Assembly: GCA_002794785.1 (NCBI GenBank)
Contig: NBBA01000008.1
Span: 372,001 to 436,000 of the forward strand
Direction: 5' to 3'
Source of the DNA: Coniferiporia sulphurascens
Taxonomy: Eukaryota; Basidiomycota; Agaricomycetes; Hymenochaetales; Hymenochaetaceae
Length of the DNA stretch: 64,000 nucleotides
The translations under genes and the position numbers were made by a program. How positions within the stretch are numbered: the first letter of the stretch is position 1; each line of letters begins with the position of its first letter. Below are positions 34,027 to 46,129 of the stretch, piece after piece. Under the pieces are notes generated by a model, which searched no databases, was not told the DNA's origin, and saw only the letters and a program-made list of their open reading frames with translations.

Positions 34027-37000
34027 TTAATTGACAGACCCGAAGTGCTCGTAGTAGTTTGAATGAGCAAGGGCCTGCTCTTGCTTCTGCTGCTGCTGCG
34101 TCTCCTGGTGCTGGTGCTGGCCTTGCTGGTTATAGTACTCGCCAGAGACCATCGGTGGGTGGGGGTGCAACGCACTCAACTGCGCCATGGGCGAGTCCTC
34201 GCCTCCGACGACCATCGGTGGGTGCAGGTACGACGCGAAGAGGTCGCGGTCGTCTTGAACCATCGGTGGGTGCAAAAAGTCCATCGGGAGCTCGTCCGCG
34301 GGCAGCATCGGAGGGTGCACGAATGCCGCTGGGGACTTGTCCTGTGATTGAGGCAGCATTGGTGGGTGCCAAAACGCGCCTGCGCGCATGGTCCCCCCGG
34401 ACCCGAACGCAGGATACGCGTACGCTGCGTTGTAGTCCAGTGACGAGCGCGATGTCGCAGAGGACGCCTCTGTCGCGTAAGATGAATAGGACGCCGCCGA
34501 CGACGGAGGCCCACTCGCAGAATCAACGCTCATTCGCCGGCGTTTGTTCATACGGTCCTCATCTGAGCTTCCGTTGCTCGTCCCGTCCGATCCATCGGTG
34601 TACGGACCATTGTAAGACCTCTGTTGGAGGTGGTCCGGGTGGTACGGTCCGGGGAAAGAATGGTTGTACACCAGAGAATTATCGAAGTGGCCGGTTGACG
34701 AGAAGACGCCGGCATTGTTCAGGTCGGTCCCGAGCGCATTCAGAAGCTCGGATTGCTGACCGGCGAAATCATAGTCTTCTTGGCTATAGTTGTAGGCAGG
34801 CTGCGCGGTCGAAGAGTCAGGAGCTAGGGTAGGCGAGCGCTGCTGGTTGGCGGTTGGCGATGCGCGGCGCGAGGCGCCAGGACTCGCGGAAGGTGTCTCG
34901 CCGGACCCCATTCTTCGGGCATCATGACGAGAACGCTTGCGAATGATGTCTGACTTCATAGAAATGGGGCGTGCTGAACCGTGAAGCTTGAAGCTGCGAA
35001 GTGCAAAAGAAATTAAGCAACGTGTTGCGACGACGTCCGCGCACGAGATGGTACGTACTACAGTCCACAGCTGTATTTCGCCGAGGAAACAGCAGCGGAT
35101 GAAGGTAAATCAGCTTCGCGATATCAGCTGTCATAGGAAGCCAGGGACTCTTACGCATTGCATACTGTCTTCCCTTCATCATCCTTGCGCCAGAGAGGAG
35201 TAGCCATGGTGTGGCAGTTGTAACATTGGGCTTTTTATAATTGAGTCAAATCATTAAAGACGGTAAAAGATCGGAGTTTATTTACCGGGCTCACCCAGGG
35301 AGTCGGAGTTGTCATTGCGCGGTGCCGCTTGGTGTCTTCCTTCGCCATGTTGACTGCGCATGCTTTTGGGGCGCGGTCTTTTATGCTGTATAATTGGGTA
35401 TTCAATGATTTAACATCACGAGTGTCATAATTAGAATTAGGGACAAAGAAACTTTACGTACCAACTTGCAGTACAAGCCGCAGGCATTGCAGTTGAGCTC
35501 GTCGTTCAATCCGCGGCGCCACAGAGGCGTGTGGGTCGCGCCGCAGTTGCTGCATTCCGATTTCACGCCGCCTGGCGCGGTCGAACTGTTTCCTTGCAGC
35601 GCGCTCGGGGTCGTCGCGCTCGTCGCAGTTGCGGATGGGCCACTTGTACGCGCACTCGTCTTGACAGTGAGAGTGGGCTTTGCCGAACGCGCCGGTGTCA
35701 CCGGAGGAGACGACGAGCTTGCGGGCGGTGGTGTAACCTGAGCGGGATGGATCGTGGCGGGCAGCGCTTCGCGCGCGGAGCGTGACATGGGCGGGACACA
35801 CGGATCCGACAAGTGCATGCCTTCACCCATCTCCACGTCGTCAGGCACATAGCCGCCTACACTAGAATCCGTGCTGCCCGGGCTGTCGCTGCGCGCGACG
35901 TCTCGAAGAATCTCATCAAGAGGAAGCTCGATTGTCGGACGCGAGATCTGGAATTGGTTGTCGGATGTGCCGCGGAATGACGCGTCTTCGCCGTAGGACA
36001 GTGCTGTGACAAGTGAGGGTTGGGGGAAGAGAAGCGCAGCCGGTCCGAAGTCGTTTGTGAAGAGCGTTGGGAAGCGCAGGGCCATGCTGCTGTCATTCCA
36101 TGTTTGGCCGTACGCGTTGTATGCATCTGAAGTGTTGTCCTGAGCAGTAGGGGGCGGGGAGGGCTTGCGTCCGATGTTGGTGAGGCTAGGCGGGTCCTTA
36201 TCGTTGCCCCCTGGCGGGCCGCGGTCGTCGCCACTGGTCGCGAGGCGTGCTTGCGCGTTCGTGTTCACAGAGGCACGCGTTGTCGGACGCATGCGACGCT
36301 GAATGGTGTCGCGGAACTGGGTGCTCGGCTTGAGGTCGGGCTTTTTGACACTAACGGGGCCTGCTTCGCCAAGCTGGCCGGCGGGCTGGTCGACAGCGAA
36401 CGTGAACTGCATGCGGTTGAGGGGACGGCCAATGCCACCCTGGGTAGCCGCCTCAAACCGCGAGCGTTCCTTCTCCTCGGCGCGCTGGCGAAGTTTCTCC
36501 GCAGCATGGTTGAGCTTGAAGTCGGGCGCCTCGAGCTCTTCGATGGCACTGCGTGTCGTTAACGGCGATAGCATCAACAGCGGCGGCAAAGAAGGGAACG
36601 TCCGGAAGGGCACGGTGGCGACGGTAGCGTCCATAACATTCAGCACAGCAGCGAAAAATGCGGTCAAAAAGTTGAGTGAGCGCGTGGGTTGAGGGTTAAA
36701 ATGGGGCAAAAATTGCCCCAGTTAAAAATTTGAACGCACCGGCCTTTTTCTTTGTCGAGCTTGTCGCCCATGACCTTTGAGAGTTTCTTGAACTCACGCT
36801 TGGAGCGGGCGTTGTCAGTTTCGACCATGAGGTTCTGGAGGTGCCAAAGGCGCCAGCTGAGGTTCTCGAGACGCTGGCCTTGCTCGAGGTAGCTCGCGAC
36901 TTTGGTGCACACCTGCGCGCAGCCAGCTCAGCTTAGCGCAGCAGCTGTGCGCGTCGACGCGTGCTCACCTTCCACGTCTTGGTGAGAGAGTCGCTGTCGC

Positions 37001-37136
37001 CGAGGTTGCTGAAGGCGACGAAGGACTTGTTGCCCTATATGCCGAGGATAGCCGTATGCTTGTCAGCGTTGGGCACAAAGGCACGCGCGGGAGGGAAACG
37101 CACCTTGAACTTGAGGTTTAAAATAGAAGAGGGCAT
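34027..37136 (-). CDS. GATA transcription factor: GATA-N region, two zinc fingers, HPPM repeats
   Basis: Nuclear DNA-binding regulator of 834 residues. Exons: 37136..37104, 37034..36969, 36912..36740, 36548..35462, 35385..35295, 35230..35155, 35070..35059, 34993..34027. The N-terminus has a GATA-N (DUF1752-like) core RLENLSWRLWHLQNLM (about 47-62). Finger 1 is C423-x2-C-x17-C-x2-C447 (CSNCGATHTPLWRR), followed by HKRPRPKSM. Finger 2 is C486-x2-C-x17-C-x2-C510 (CYNCHTMATPLWRK), followed by KLHGSARPISMKSDIIRKR. The last Cys of finger 2 comes from a 12-nt exon. The tail is Ser- and Gln-rich with five HPPM repeats. GATA-N suggests nitrogen control, while two fingers recall siderophore/iron repressors, so the regulon is open. 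A 4.5-kb spacer precedes it. Confidence 0.92.
34150..34368 (-). repeat. Five-copy HPPM repeat in the GATA factor
   Basis: The codons for His-Pro-Pro-Met recur at 34357-34368, 34306-34317, 34261-34272, 34213-34224 and 34150-34161. Spacing is 51, 45, 48 and 63 nt, always in frame. A hydrophobic residue follows each copy (L or V) and mostly aromatic or hydrophobic residues precede them. The linkers are not conserved, so the four-residue core is the unit. Confidence 0.9.
35059..35070 (-). other. 12-nt microexon of the GATA factor
   Basis: The exon CTGTGGACTGTA lies between acceptor aaatacag and donor gtacgt. It completes codon Ala-Cys-Gly-Leu-Tyr of zinc finger 2, including the fourth zinc ligand. 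Confidence 0.85.
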
Positions 37137-40100
37137 GGTGGTCGTGAGCGGGTCGTCGTCGGCGGTGAGGGGAGGGGGGAAGTGTGAAGGGGCCCGGCGA
37201 GACGGGAGGACGATGATACGGGCTGAAAGGGTGGCGGCGTAAAGAGGACCTAATAACGAAACCAGGATAATATTATGCATATATATGGGCATAAGCACGT
37301 TCCCGTCTTCTTTATTTATTTTTCCGTCTTTCATTTCTTTGTCCTCGGCTGAATATTAATTTTACGAGCGCCTTACGCAGAATCAGCCCGTTGTTTTTGT
37401 TTTTCGAAGAACATCTGGGGGACGTGTGCACACTGCAGATGCAAACGCCGCGCATATACCCGCATACACGCAGATCAAAGGGCAACCGCGCTGCAGTCTT
37501 TACTCTTGCCTCCTGTTCCTTCTTCTCCCTCCCAGGTTCTCAGACACACACGAAGCACTCCTCGTCTGTCGCTTGCGAGCGAGTAGGTAAGGTCCTACGT
37601 ACAGACCCTGGCGTACCGGTGCATCTGCGTCCATGCCGACCAGGGTACAAGCCGTTCCCAAAGCATGCATAACACAAAAAAAAATGACTGCATCAAATCA
37701 TTTCCTGAGCAACTCTGGCCCGCATCAAATCCACCCTCGTCCGACACTGCCCATAGCTCGAGCACGCAGGAACGAGGCAGGACTGGACGAATCAAATGAT
37801 CCGACCTGCCGGCCGGCCAATTAACGCCAGCCAAGGGCAGAGATAAGTGCAACTCGAGTCCTCCCGTGCCAATTCAAACCATATATACACATATGCAATG
37901 CCCATGATCACGCATTCACACATGCAGTCACTCCGGCGCAGCTACCATACACACTATAGTACCCCAGTTCATACTCACGCTTCACAGTGGGCGCGAATCG
38001 CGACCCACATACAATTCTGAGTTAACGTCCTCGCTGGCCGGTGACCAGCTGCGTTCTGCCGATATCAAGCCGCAAGTGTCCCATCCAGCAACCCCTGCAC
38101 GATACCGATGCAACCTGAACCCAATTTCGACATGGCCTTCGCTTCCCGCGCTAGTCCGTCCCGGGAATGTGTCCTCAGGTGCTCTCCACCCTCACCCGGT
38201 TTTCATAAAACCAATCGAAGGGGTCAATTCGACGTATTCTCATACAGAATAGAACAGAACAGAACACCGGGCGGTTGATAGGACGCGCGTGCATATGCAT
38301 TCCGTTATCCTCCCCCGTTCCACCCACAGCTCCAACTGGAGATAGGAGTTCTGTACACAGTCTAACCAGACAAGAGACCCAAATGTGAAACGAGGTGTTC
38401 CGCCCACGCTCACGCGGCATTGCAGCGAAACGACGAAGATGCATGCTGTACGTGCGCGAAGGCCCGGCGAAGGAAAGGAGGGTCCTAGAAGCTGATCCCG
38501 TCGGCCGGGCTCGTCGCATTTGAATTCATTTCGTCCGCGACGTCTGCTATTCTGGTCCGCGGTGTGATAATCCCCTTCCCTCTACTTCCCTTCCCCACCT
38601 TCAAGCCCCCACCCCCATCCGACTCTCTCACTCTCTCTGCTCCATTAAACCATCCACCCGTTTCGGTTCGCATCTGGCGAGCCGGTACGAGCTCGCCATA
38701 TGACCCCGGACTTGGTTCACCCTTGCACCGCCGCGCCACTCGGGATTGTCTTGGAATTGTCTTCGAGGCGCCTCGAGGCTTCCAAGGTTCAAATGTTCCC
38801 TACTTACCCTGCTTCGAGTTCTCCTTCCTTTCTCAGTGCCCTTTGCCCACGTCTCCGATTCATCTCATGCGCCGGATTCGAACGACTAGCGCCCGGCGCA
38901 ACACCCGGAATCGGAAATGAAGGGGGAGCGCCGTTAGCCGCTTACATACGTAGGGCAGCAATTTCGCACTATCCGTCCTTTCTCTAGTCCACGGACACCA
39001 ACAGAACAACATCTTGTCATAGATGTGTCATATCTCTCGAGTTCTCAGCCTTTCCCCGTTCTCTGCCTTTCGTAATTCGGTCCTTTTTTTCGGTTATATA
39101 CCTGCCTGTGTGACCTCACCTTGTGTGTCCACATGGATCGGCCGGCAAACGACCGTGGCTGTTCCTGAGTGTCGGAGAGCCAGCCGTGTCCGACAACGCC
39201 GACGCCTTTCCCGTTCCGTGCTGAGTCCGGGGGGTCACCTGACTTCCGGCATGTCCCCGGGATCAACGGAGCACGGGACGAGCTCCGCTCCTTCCCCCTT
39301 TGTTCTTCGACCTGATAGCGGTGGCGTACGATAGAAGAGAGAAGGGACCAGATAGCATGCATGGTCTTGTGTCTTGATAAGTGCCAACAAAGGGCGCCAA
39401 CTCTCCGGGAGCCAAAAGCAGGCAACAGGGCCAGTGCTATCACATTCGCGCGAATTTCCCGATAGACGAACCGTTCTTTTTGTATATCGCTGTGCGGAAG
39501 AAACGGAGGCTTGTGAATTCTGCATTGGCACAAATAGTACATCAAAACAAGATTCGAGGTTAGTTCGGGTTAGCCAGGGCTCTTAGAAGACCGGAACGGG
39601 TCAGATGGGCAAGCGGGCTGGCCAGGCCGATACATGCGCAGTTGTACAGCTCAAAGACAGAGAGGGGAGTGTGAGCGCCTATCAGTGATGTGGGGTATGT
39701 TACTGTCCAGGCCATATAGACGCCAAACGTCTAAGGTCCATCCAGGCATACAGCCGTCTTGGACCTCCAGGGCACTCGATCCAATCGACCGGGGGGGCTT
39801 TTTGGCACGCATTTGGAGCTTAGCATAGAAATAAACCTAACCTTGTGTCGCCTCGCCTGCATTACCGAGATTGCTGGCATATACGTCGCGAGATTAGCGA
39901 GTCGAAGGTCAGCGCCGTCAGAAGGCAGGTTGTCATCCATCAGCCTTAATGAGCAGCGCCGTCTTGCACGCCCTTGCACTCCGGGTGTGTTTCCGTACCG
40001 CCGATGCACGCCCGGGTGCGATCTCCATTAAGTTTAACATGAGGAGTGAGCGAGCTAGACAATATTGAGCTACGACACCAGAAGAGAAGACGCTGGATAT

Positions 40101-41601
40101 GTGAGAATGGCACGCGTCTCGACGAACACCAGCGCCATTCGCGTTGCGTACACAACGTGTTTTATTATCCGCAAAGTGCCGAATATTGATGTTTAAAACA
40201 ATTGATTATGCGCCGTATCAGTTTTGTATGCTGCGTGCAATGACGACACACTTACACATACGGATGCTGGTAAGGAGCGGCGGGAGATAAGGCCGAGTGT
40301 CAGCTGCATTTAATAACTCCTCTCTCAGTATCCTCTCTCCTTGGGCTAAAGATGATGGAAAGTAGGCATCACATTTCCGCAAAGAGATAAATTTAGAGGC
40401 GCATGCCTACCAGCTGCAAGGACTACCATCTACCGGACCGCTGTACCACGGAGCATCTTGGCAAGCCGCCGGCAACATTGGCTGTTGCGTATAGCAGATG
40501 CGACCCTGAGGTCCGGCGCCGCTGGAAAAGGGGCTACATTAACCTGTAGCGGCTTCGTAATCAGTGTATGTGCCTAAGGAATTCTGACGGGCATGCAGGC
40601 ATAGCGACCCGGAAGTCGACTGAAAGTAGAAAGGATTGCGTGTCGATCCCGTTCATCGGAGATCCCTTGAGCGAAGATGAACAAAACTACTCGTTCCGTA
40701 ACGCAGTCCTTGGCAATCTGTGCAGGCGCTTCAGAATAGAAAGAATCGCGGAGACTGTCTAGAGTATTATCAGAGAACGATCTCGGCAGACCGGATCCGT
40801 GCGGGTCTTCGAGTCCCCATGATCGACACCCGTCGGAAGTGTACATGTGAGATCGGCATGCGGGTTTGCCTATAATGATCGGATCTTCCCGCGATATGTT
40901 TCCATACAGCGCGTGTAATTCGTGAGGCTAAGCAGAGTTGAAAGTACGCCTGAAGGTGTTATCAGTCTTGTGATCAGCAGTCCCTTGTCCTACTACACTC
41001 ACATAATGTTTTGGCAGAAAACCTGTACACGCATGCAGAGCGACTTGACGATTATTAGCCGAGCAGGACACGTGGCCTTATTCGTGAAGACAACATTTCT
41101 CCAGAGCAACGGGATAGCGATCAGTAGTAAGCAGAACAGTGTGATCGATCAGAAATGCAGGGCAGTACAGATCCCTCAGAGAACCTCAAGACAGAAGGAC
41201 GAGAAAAAGCGAGAAGCAAGAAAAGATATTGTAGACGCCATCTTCCATGACAAGCAATAATAAATCGGACCGGCGCAAGATACTGCTCTTGAAGGACATG
41301 GTAAGAGAACGAGCGACGGTTCTGTAAGCGTCGGGTGTTCAAAAATTGGGACGCGTCGCGTCCACGGGCACGTGCGTGTGACACATGAGTTGTCACAGAT
41401 CACACCGCTGCCGCAGCGACGACGCCGAACAACTGCGACTTTACGACGAGACAGCGCCGCTTTCGACACATGCAACGGCTTTGCTACTCGGATTTCTAAG
41501 TGTTATATCGGACTTGCTTTCTGTATACCCTAGCTGCGATACCCCCATCGTTAACTCGAAGTTGCTGCGCTCGAACTTCAACTATCTAGCTCTGTCATTC
41601 T
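37137..41601. other. Long divergent spacer between GATA factor and NEO1
   Basis: About 4.5 kb, the longest empty stretch here. It holds pyrimidine-rich sequence (plus strand) near 38565-38660, several GATAAG/TTATC sites at about chance frequency, and short frames without recognisable content. Long leaders with untranslated exons for either gene are plausible. No RNA gene or transposon was identified. Confidence 0.5.
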
Positions 41602-44600
41602 ATGACCGACATCCCTCTCAGGGTCATCGGGAGGAACCAACGATCAAGAGCCGGATACACTCAGCTGCAGAACGGGGGGAGGGACGCAGGGCCTAGCGAG
41701 AACGGTGACGAACACGCGGACGGCGGAGACACGATGCCTGCTTCTGCTCGAGTAGCGGCAGCTGTATACAAGGGGAAGAAGCCCGTGCGCGCGTCTCCAT
41801 TTAATTACAAGGATTATCCAGATGAAGAAGAGACGCTACTCGGAGGGCATGAGAGGGACGATGCTTTCGATGATGACGATGGGGAACACCCTGGAGGAAG
41901 CAGGGTGAAGGTGTCTAATGCTGCGCGCTCGGTGAATAAACTATCTTTTGAAACAAGTAATATCTAACGCTTTGAAATCATTGTAGCGCAGTGCCGAATC
42001 GAAGTCTAGCAGAAGCATTCTGTCTAGCGCGGTTAAAGACAAGTCACGCAGTATACCCTTCCGGCCTTCGGGTAAGTGTATTTAGTGGTGGTGAAGTGGA
42101 AGGAAACTCACCCGTCCACATAGAGAAATTTCAGAATAAATTTCCTCCAAATATTGTCCGCAATCAGAAGTATAATGTCTTTACATTCTTGCCAATTGTT
42201 CTATATGAGCAATTCAAATTCTTCTTCAACCTTTATTTCTTGCTCGTGGCCCTTTCACAATTCGTACCTCAGCTCAAGATTGGTAAGTCCATAATTTCCG
42301 AGGATTATCATGTCCAACATTAACTCAATCGAACGCTGCAGGGTTTCTTACGACGTATATCGCACCCTTGGCTTTCGTCTTGGCTGTAACGATGGGAAAA
42401 GAAGCATACGACGACTACAAACGCAATTTACGCGACAGGGAGGCCAATTCTGCTAAATACCTCATTCTCGAGCCTTCCCTTTCTCCGCGTCCTTCACAAG
42501 ACGATGTACCTGAGGACGACGAAAACAGTCCTGATGCCCACATTATTTCCGATGGTCCACATACGCGTTCGATCCCGAGTTCGAAGATTCGCATTGGTGA
42601 CTTCGTGTTTCTTGAGAAGAACCAGCGAGTTCCTGCCGATATGGTACTTTTGCGTACCTCAGACCACAGTGGCACTTGCTTTATCCGGACGGACCAACTC
42701 GACGGAGAAACGGACTGGAAGCTGCGCGTTGCAGTGCCATTTTGTCAGAAGCTACGTTCAGACAAAGAGTTGTTAAGGCTAGACGCGGAGGTTTATGGTA
42801 AGGTTTGAAGAGTTATTAAATACCTTTATTGAAAGATTTTTCTCCCTTGCAGCCGATGCGCCGATCAAGGATATTCACGCTTTCGTGGGAACCTTTTCTA
42901 TCAACAGCCCTTCCCCCGAACATCTTTCTACAGATGGCGTGCCTCTCGGACCCGTCCCTAAAGTAGAGCCTCTCTCCGTGGAGAATGTGTTATGGTCTAA
43001 TACTGTCCTTGCGGCGGGCTCCGCCGTTGGTCTTGTTATTTACACCGGAGCGGAGACGCGGGCCGTGATGAATACCAGTCATCCAGAGACGAAGACGGGA
43101 TTATTAGAGATTGAAGTCAATCGTCTCGCGAAGATCTTATGTGCAGTGACGTTTGCGCTATCAATCGCAATGGTAGCTCTGAACGGTTTTCGCGGTCAAT
43201 GGTATATCTATGTTTTCAGATTCTTAATTCTCTTTTCGTCGATCATCCCCATCAGGTAAAGAAAATCCTGCTCTTTGTGTCCAAAACTGAAGTCGTCTTA
43301 CAGTTTGCGGGTGAACCTTGACATGGGCAAAACCGTCTATTCGCATCTTATCATGACGGACAACGAGATTCCGAACACGATTGTCAGGACGAGTACGCTC
43401 CCGGAGGAACTGGGAAGAATAGAGTATCTCTTGAGCGACAAGACCGGGACATTGACTCAGAACGGTAGGTTAAGACGTAAGAGATCTATCAGGTGACTGA
43501 GATAAGTTAATTTAGAGATGGATCTCAAAAAACTGCATATGGGCACTATGTCATACGGGTTTGATTCAATGGATGAAGTTGCACACCAACTTGCACTTGC
43601 ATTTGGATTAAGTGCCGAACAAGGTACTTGTCCGATTGTTTGTGACTACTGGTTTTAGTTGAAGGTAGTTTGTTTTTCAACCAGCGGCGCTTCGTCCGGG
43701 AACAACTTCCACGGGTGTACAAATTGCTACACGAGGACGACGAGATATGTCTTCCAGAGTGAAGGATGTCGTTACGAGCCTGGCGTTGTGTCACAATGTT
43801 CGAAAGCATAATATTTTTTGGGCGAGGTGCGGGTATGCTTACGAGATTTTAGGTTACGCCCGTCGCAAATGACGATGGCACTGTAACTTATCAAGCTTCT
43901 TCGCCGGACGAAGTGGCTATCGTTAGATGGACTGAATCTGTCGGGTTAACACTCGTTTTCCGCGATCGCACTCACATTACGCTGCAGACACCCGAGGGTG
44001 CCCGTTTGGAATTCGACGTGCTGGACATCTTTCCTTTCACATCGGAGTCAAAGCGCATGGGCATTGTTGTACGCGACGTGGCTTCTGGGGAGATCACCTT
44101 CCTCCAGAAAGGAGCAGATGTTGTGATGGCACGCATCGTGCAACGTAACGACTGGCTTGAAGAAGAGTGTGCGAATATGGCACGAGAGGGTCTGCGCACG
44201 CTAGTCATAGGAAAGAAGCGGTTGAGCGAGCAGGCATACAGCATTTTTAAGGAACGCTATCACGACGCAAGCGTTCAGTTACAGAGCAGGAACGAAGCGA
44301 TGGCGGATGTCGTTTCGGAGTTTCTGGAACGCGAGCTAGAGCTCCTTGGGTTAACGGGTGTTGAGGACAAATTGCAGGACGACGTGAAATCGACCATTGA
44401 GCTTTTGCGCAATGCGGGAATCAAGATCTGGATGTTGACTGGAGATAAAATCGAAACGGCGACATGCATAGCGATTTCAACGAAGCTCGTTGCGCGGAAT
44501 CAGTATATCCATCAGGTTGCTAAGTGTGGGTGTTTGAGTTGAGTATGCAAGCTGCAATTTCGAGTTGACCTATGTCTAGTAAAAACTTCGGACCAGGCTA

Positions 44601-45910
44601 AACACGAGCTGGAATTCCTTCAAGCTAAGACCGATTGCTGTTTAGTGATCGACGGAGAGTCACTTCAGCTCTGCCTGAATAGCTTCAAGAATGAGTTCAT
44701 AGAGATCGCCACGAAGTTGTCGGCCGTTGTTGCTTGTCGCTGCTCTCCCACACAGAAAGCGGACATTGCGAGGCTCATACGGAAGCATACTAAAAAAAGG
44801 GTCTGCTGTATCGGTGACGGTGGCAACGATGTTAGCATGATTCAGGCTGCAGACGTTGGTGAATGGTCTCTCGTTGGTCGTCTTTCCATATTTTTGGATT
44901 AACCCGGTTTGTGCGACAGGCGTCGGTATAGTTGGTAAAGAGGGAAAGCAAGCATCACTAGCCGCGGACTTTTCGGTGACACAGTTCAGTCATCTGACGA
45001 AGTTACTCCTCTGGCACGGGCGTAACTCGTACAAACGCTCCGCGAAGCTTGCGCAATTTGTGATCCACCGTGGCCTCGTCATCTCGATTATGCAGTGTGT
45101 ATTTTCTGCAATCTTCTATTTTGCGCCGATCGCGCTGTACCAAGGCTGGCTCATGGTTGGCTATGCAACACTGTACACCATGGCGCCTGTTTTCTCGCTC
45201 GTTCTGGATCGTGACGTTAATGAAGATGTCGCACTGCTCTACCCTGAGCTGTATAAGGAGCTTGTGAAGGTTAATTTTCCCCACCTCCATTCGCTGTTCG
45301 CTGCTACCTCCAATGCTCACTCGCTTGCTTCATTTAGGGTCGATCGTTATCGTTTAAAACTTTTTTCATGTGGCTCATGATTAGCGTTTACCAAGGTATT
45401 GTAAATGTTCATTTAATTGACCACTGGCTACCTATAACCTTGCCTTCAAATCAGGGGGAGCAATAATGATCATGTCTCTGGTATTATTCGAGAATGAGTT
45501 CCTCAACATCGTTTCAATCTCGTTCACAGCTCTGGTGATTAACGAGTTGATAATGGTTGCTGTGGAAATCACAACCTGGTGCGCCCACATCGGTGTATCG
45601 TCTTCCCAGAGGCTTTTTGCTCATGATTTATCAACGTAGGCACATGTACATGGTACTTTCGGAGATTGTCACCCTGCTAGTGTACGCCGTCAGCATGGTT
45701 TTCCTGCCGGAATATTTTGGTTAGTTTCGTTCGCCCAATCATGTCAAACCGCCCGCTGAAACAATATCCTGGATAGACCTCGCCTTCGTCACCACCGTAC
45801 GTTTTGTATGGAAGGTGGGCCTCATAGTGGCAGTCAGTGCGTTCCCGCTTTACCTTTACAAACTCATCCGAAGTCGCGTCCGGCCTTCGACGTCCAGTAA
45901 ATTATTATAG
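41602..45910 (+). CDS. NEO1: NEO1-type P4-ATPase (phospholipid flippase)
   Basis: P4-ATPase of Golgi/endosomes that flips aminophospholipids to the cytosolic leaflet; NEO1/ATP9 members work without a Cdc50 partner. Exons: 41602..41931, 41987..42071, 42124..42282, 42342..42797, 42853..43255, 43304..43464, 43516..43623, 43685..43797, 43853..44525, 44580..44858, 44920..45269, 45338..45395, 45455..45578, 45640..45719, 45777..45910; 1170 residues. Motifs: [24 protein letters not shown] (actuator DGET), [12 protein letters not shown] with the phosphorylated Asp near 523, [39 protein letters not shown], and [15 protein letters not shown]. The KKLHMGT segment after DKTGT is NEO1-like. The acidic N-terminus is unusual only in composition. 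All phases close. Confidence 0.95.
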
Positions 45911-46129
45911 CAATATACATGTCGCTTGAGCCCTTTCTCCTGTAATGATTTATCATAATTTCATTGGCATTGGTAAGAGCAGACTTCGTGCGCAGTGCAA
46001 TGTGAAATGAAGAGCGAAGCAGGGGAACAGAGGTTTAGCGTGGATATAAATGACAAGATGCCTAAAAGAGCTATGGTTACGGGTGTATGCGAGTGCATGG
46101 CAAATTAGCAACTACCTACTACTACAAAG

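Noticed and set aside
34059..34832. Long plus-strand open frame of 257 codons
   Set aside because: It is antisense to the GATA factor exon and produced by its repeated, GC-rich codons; it has no family pattern.
37840..40970. Several GATAAG/TTATC sites upstream of the GATA factor, suggesting self-regulation
   Set aside because: A five-base GATAA is expected about nine times by chance on both strands of 4.5 kb, and no clustering was seen.
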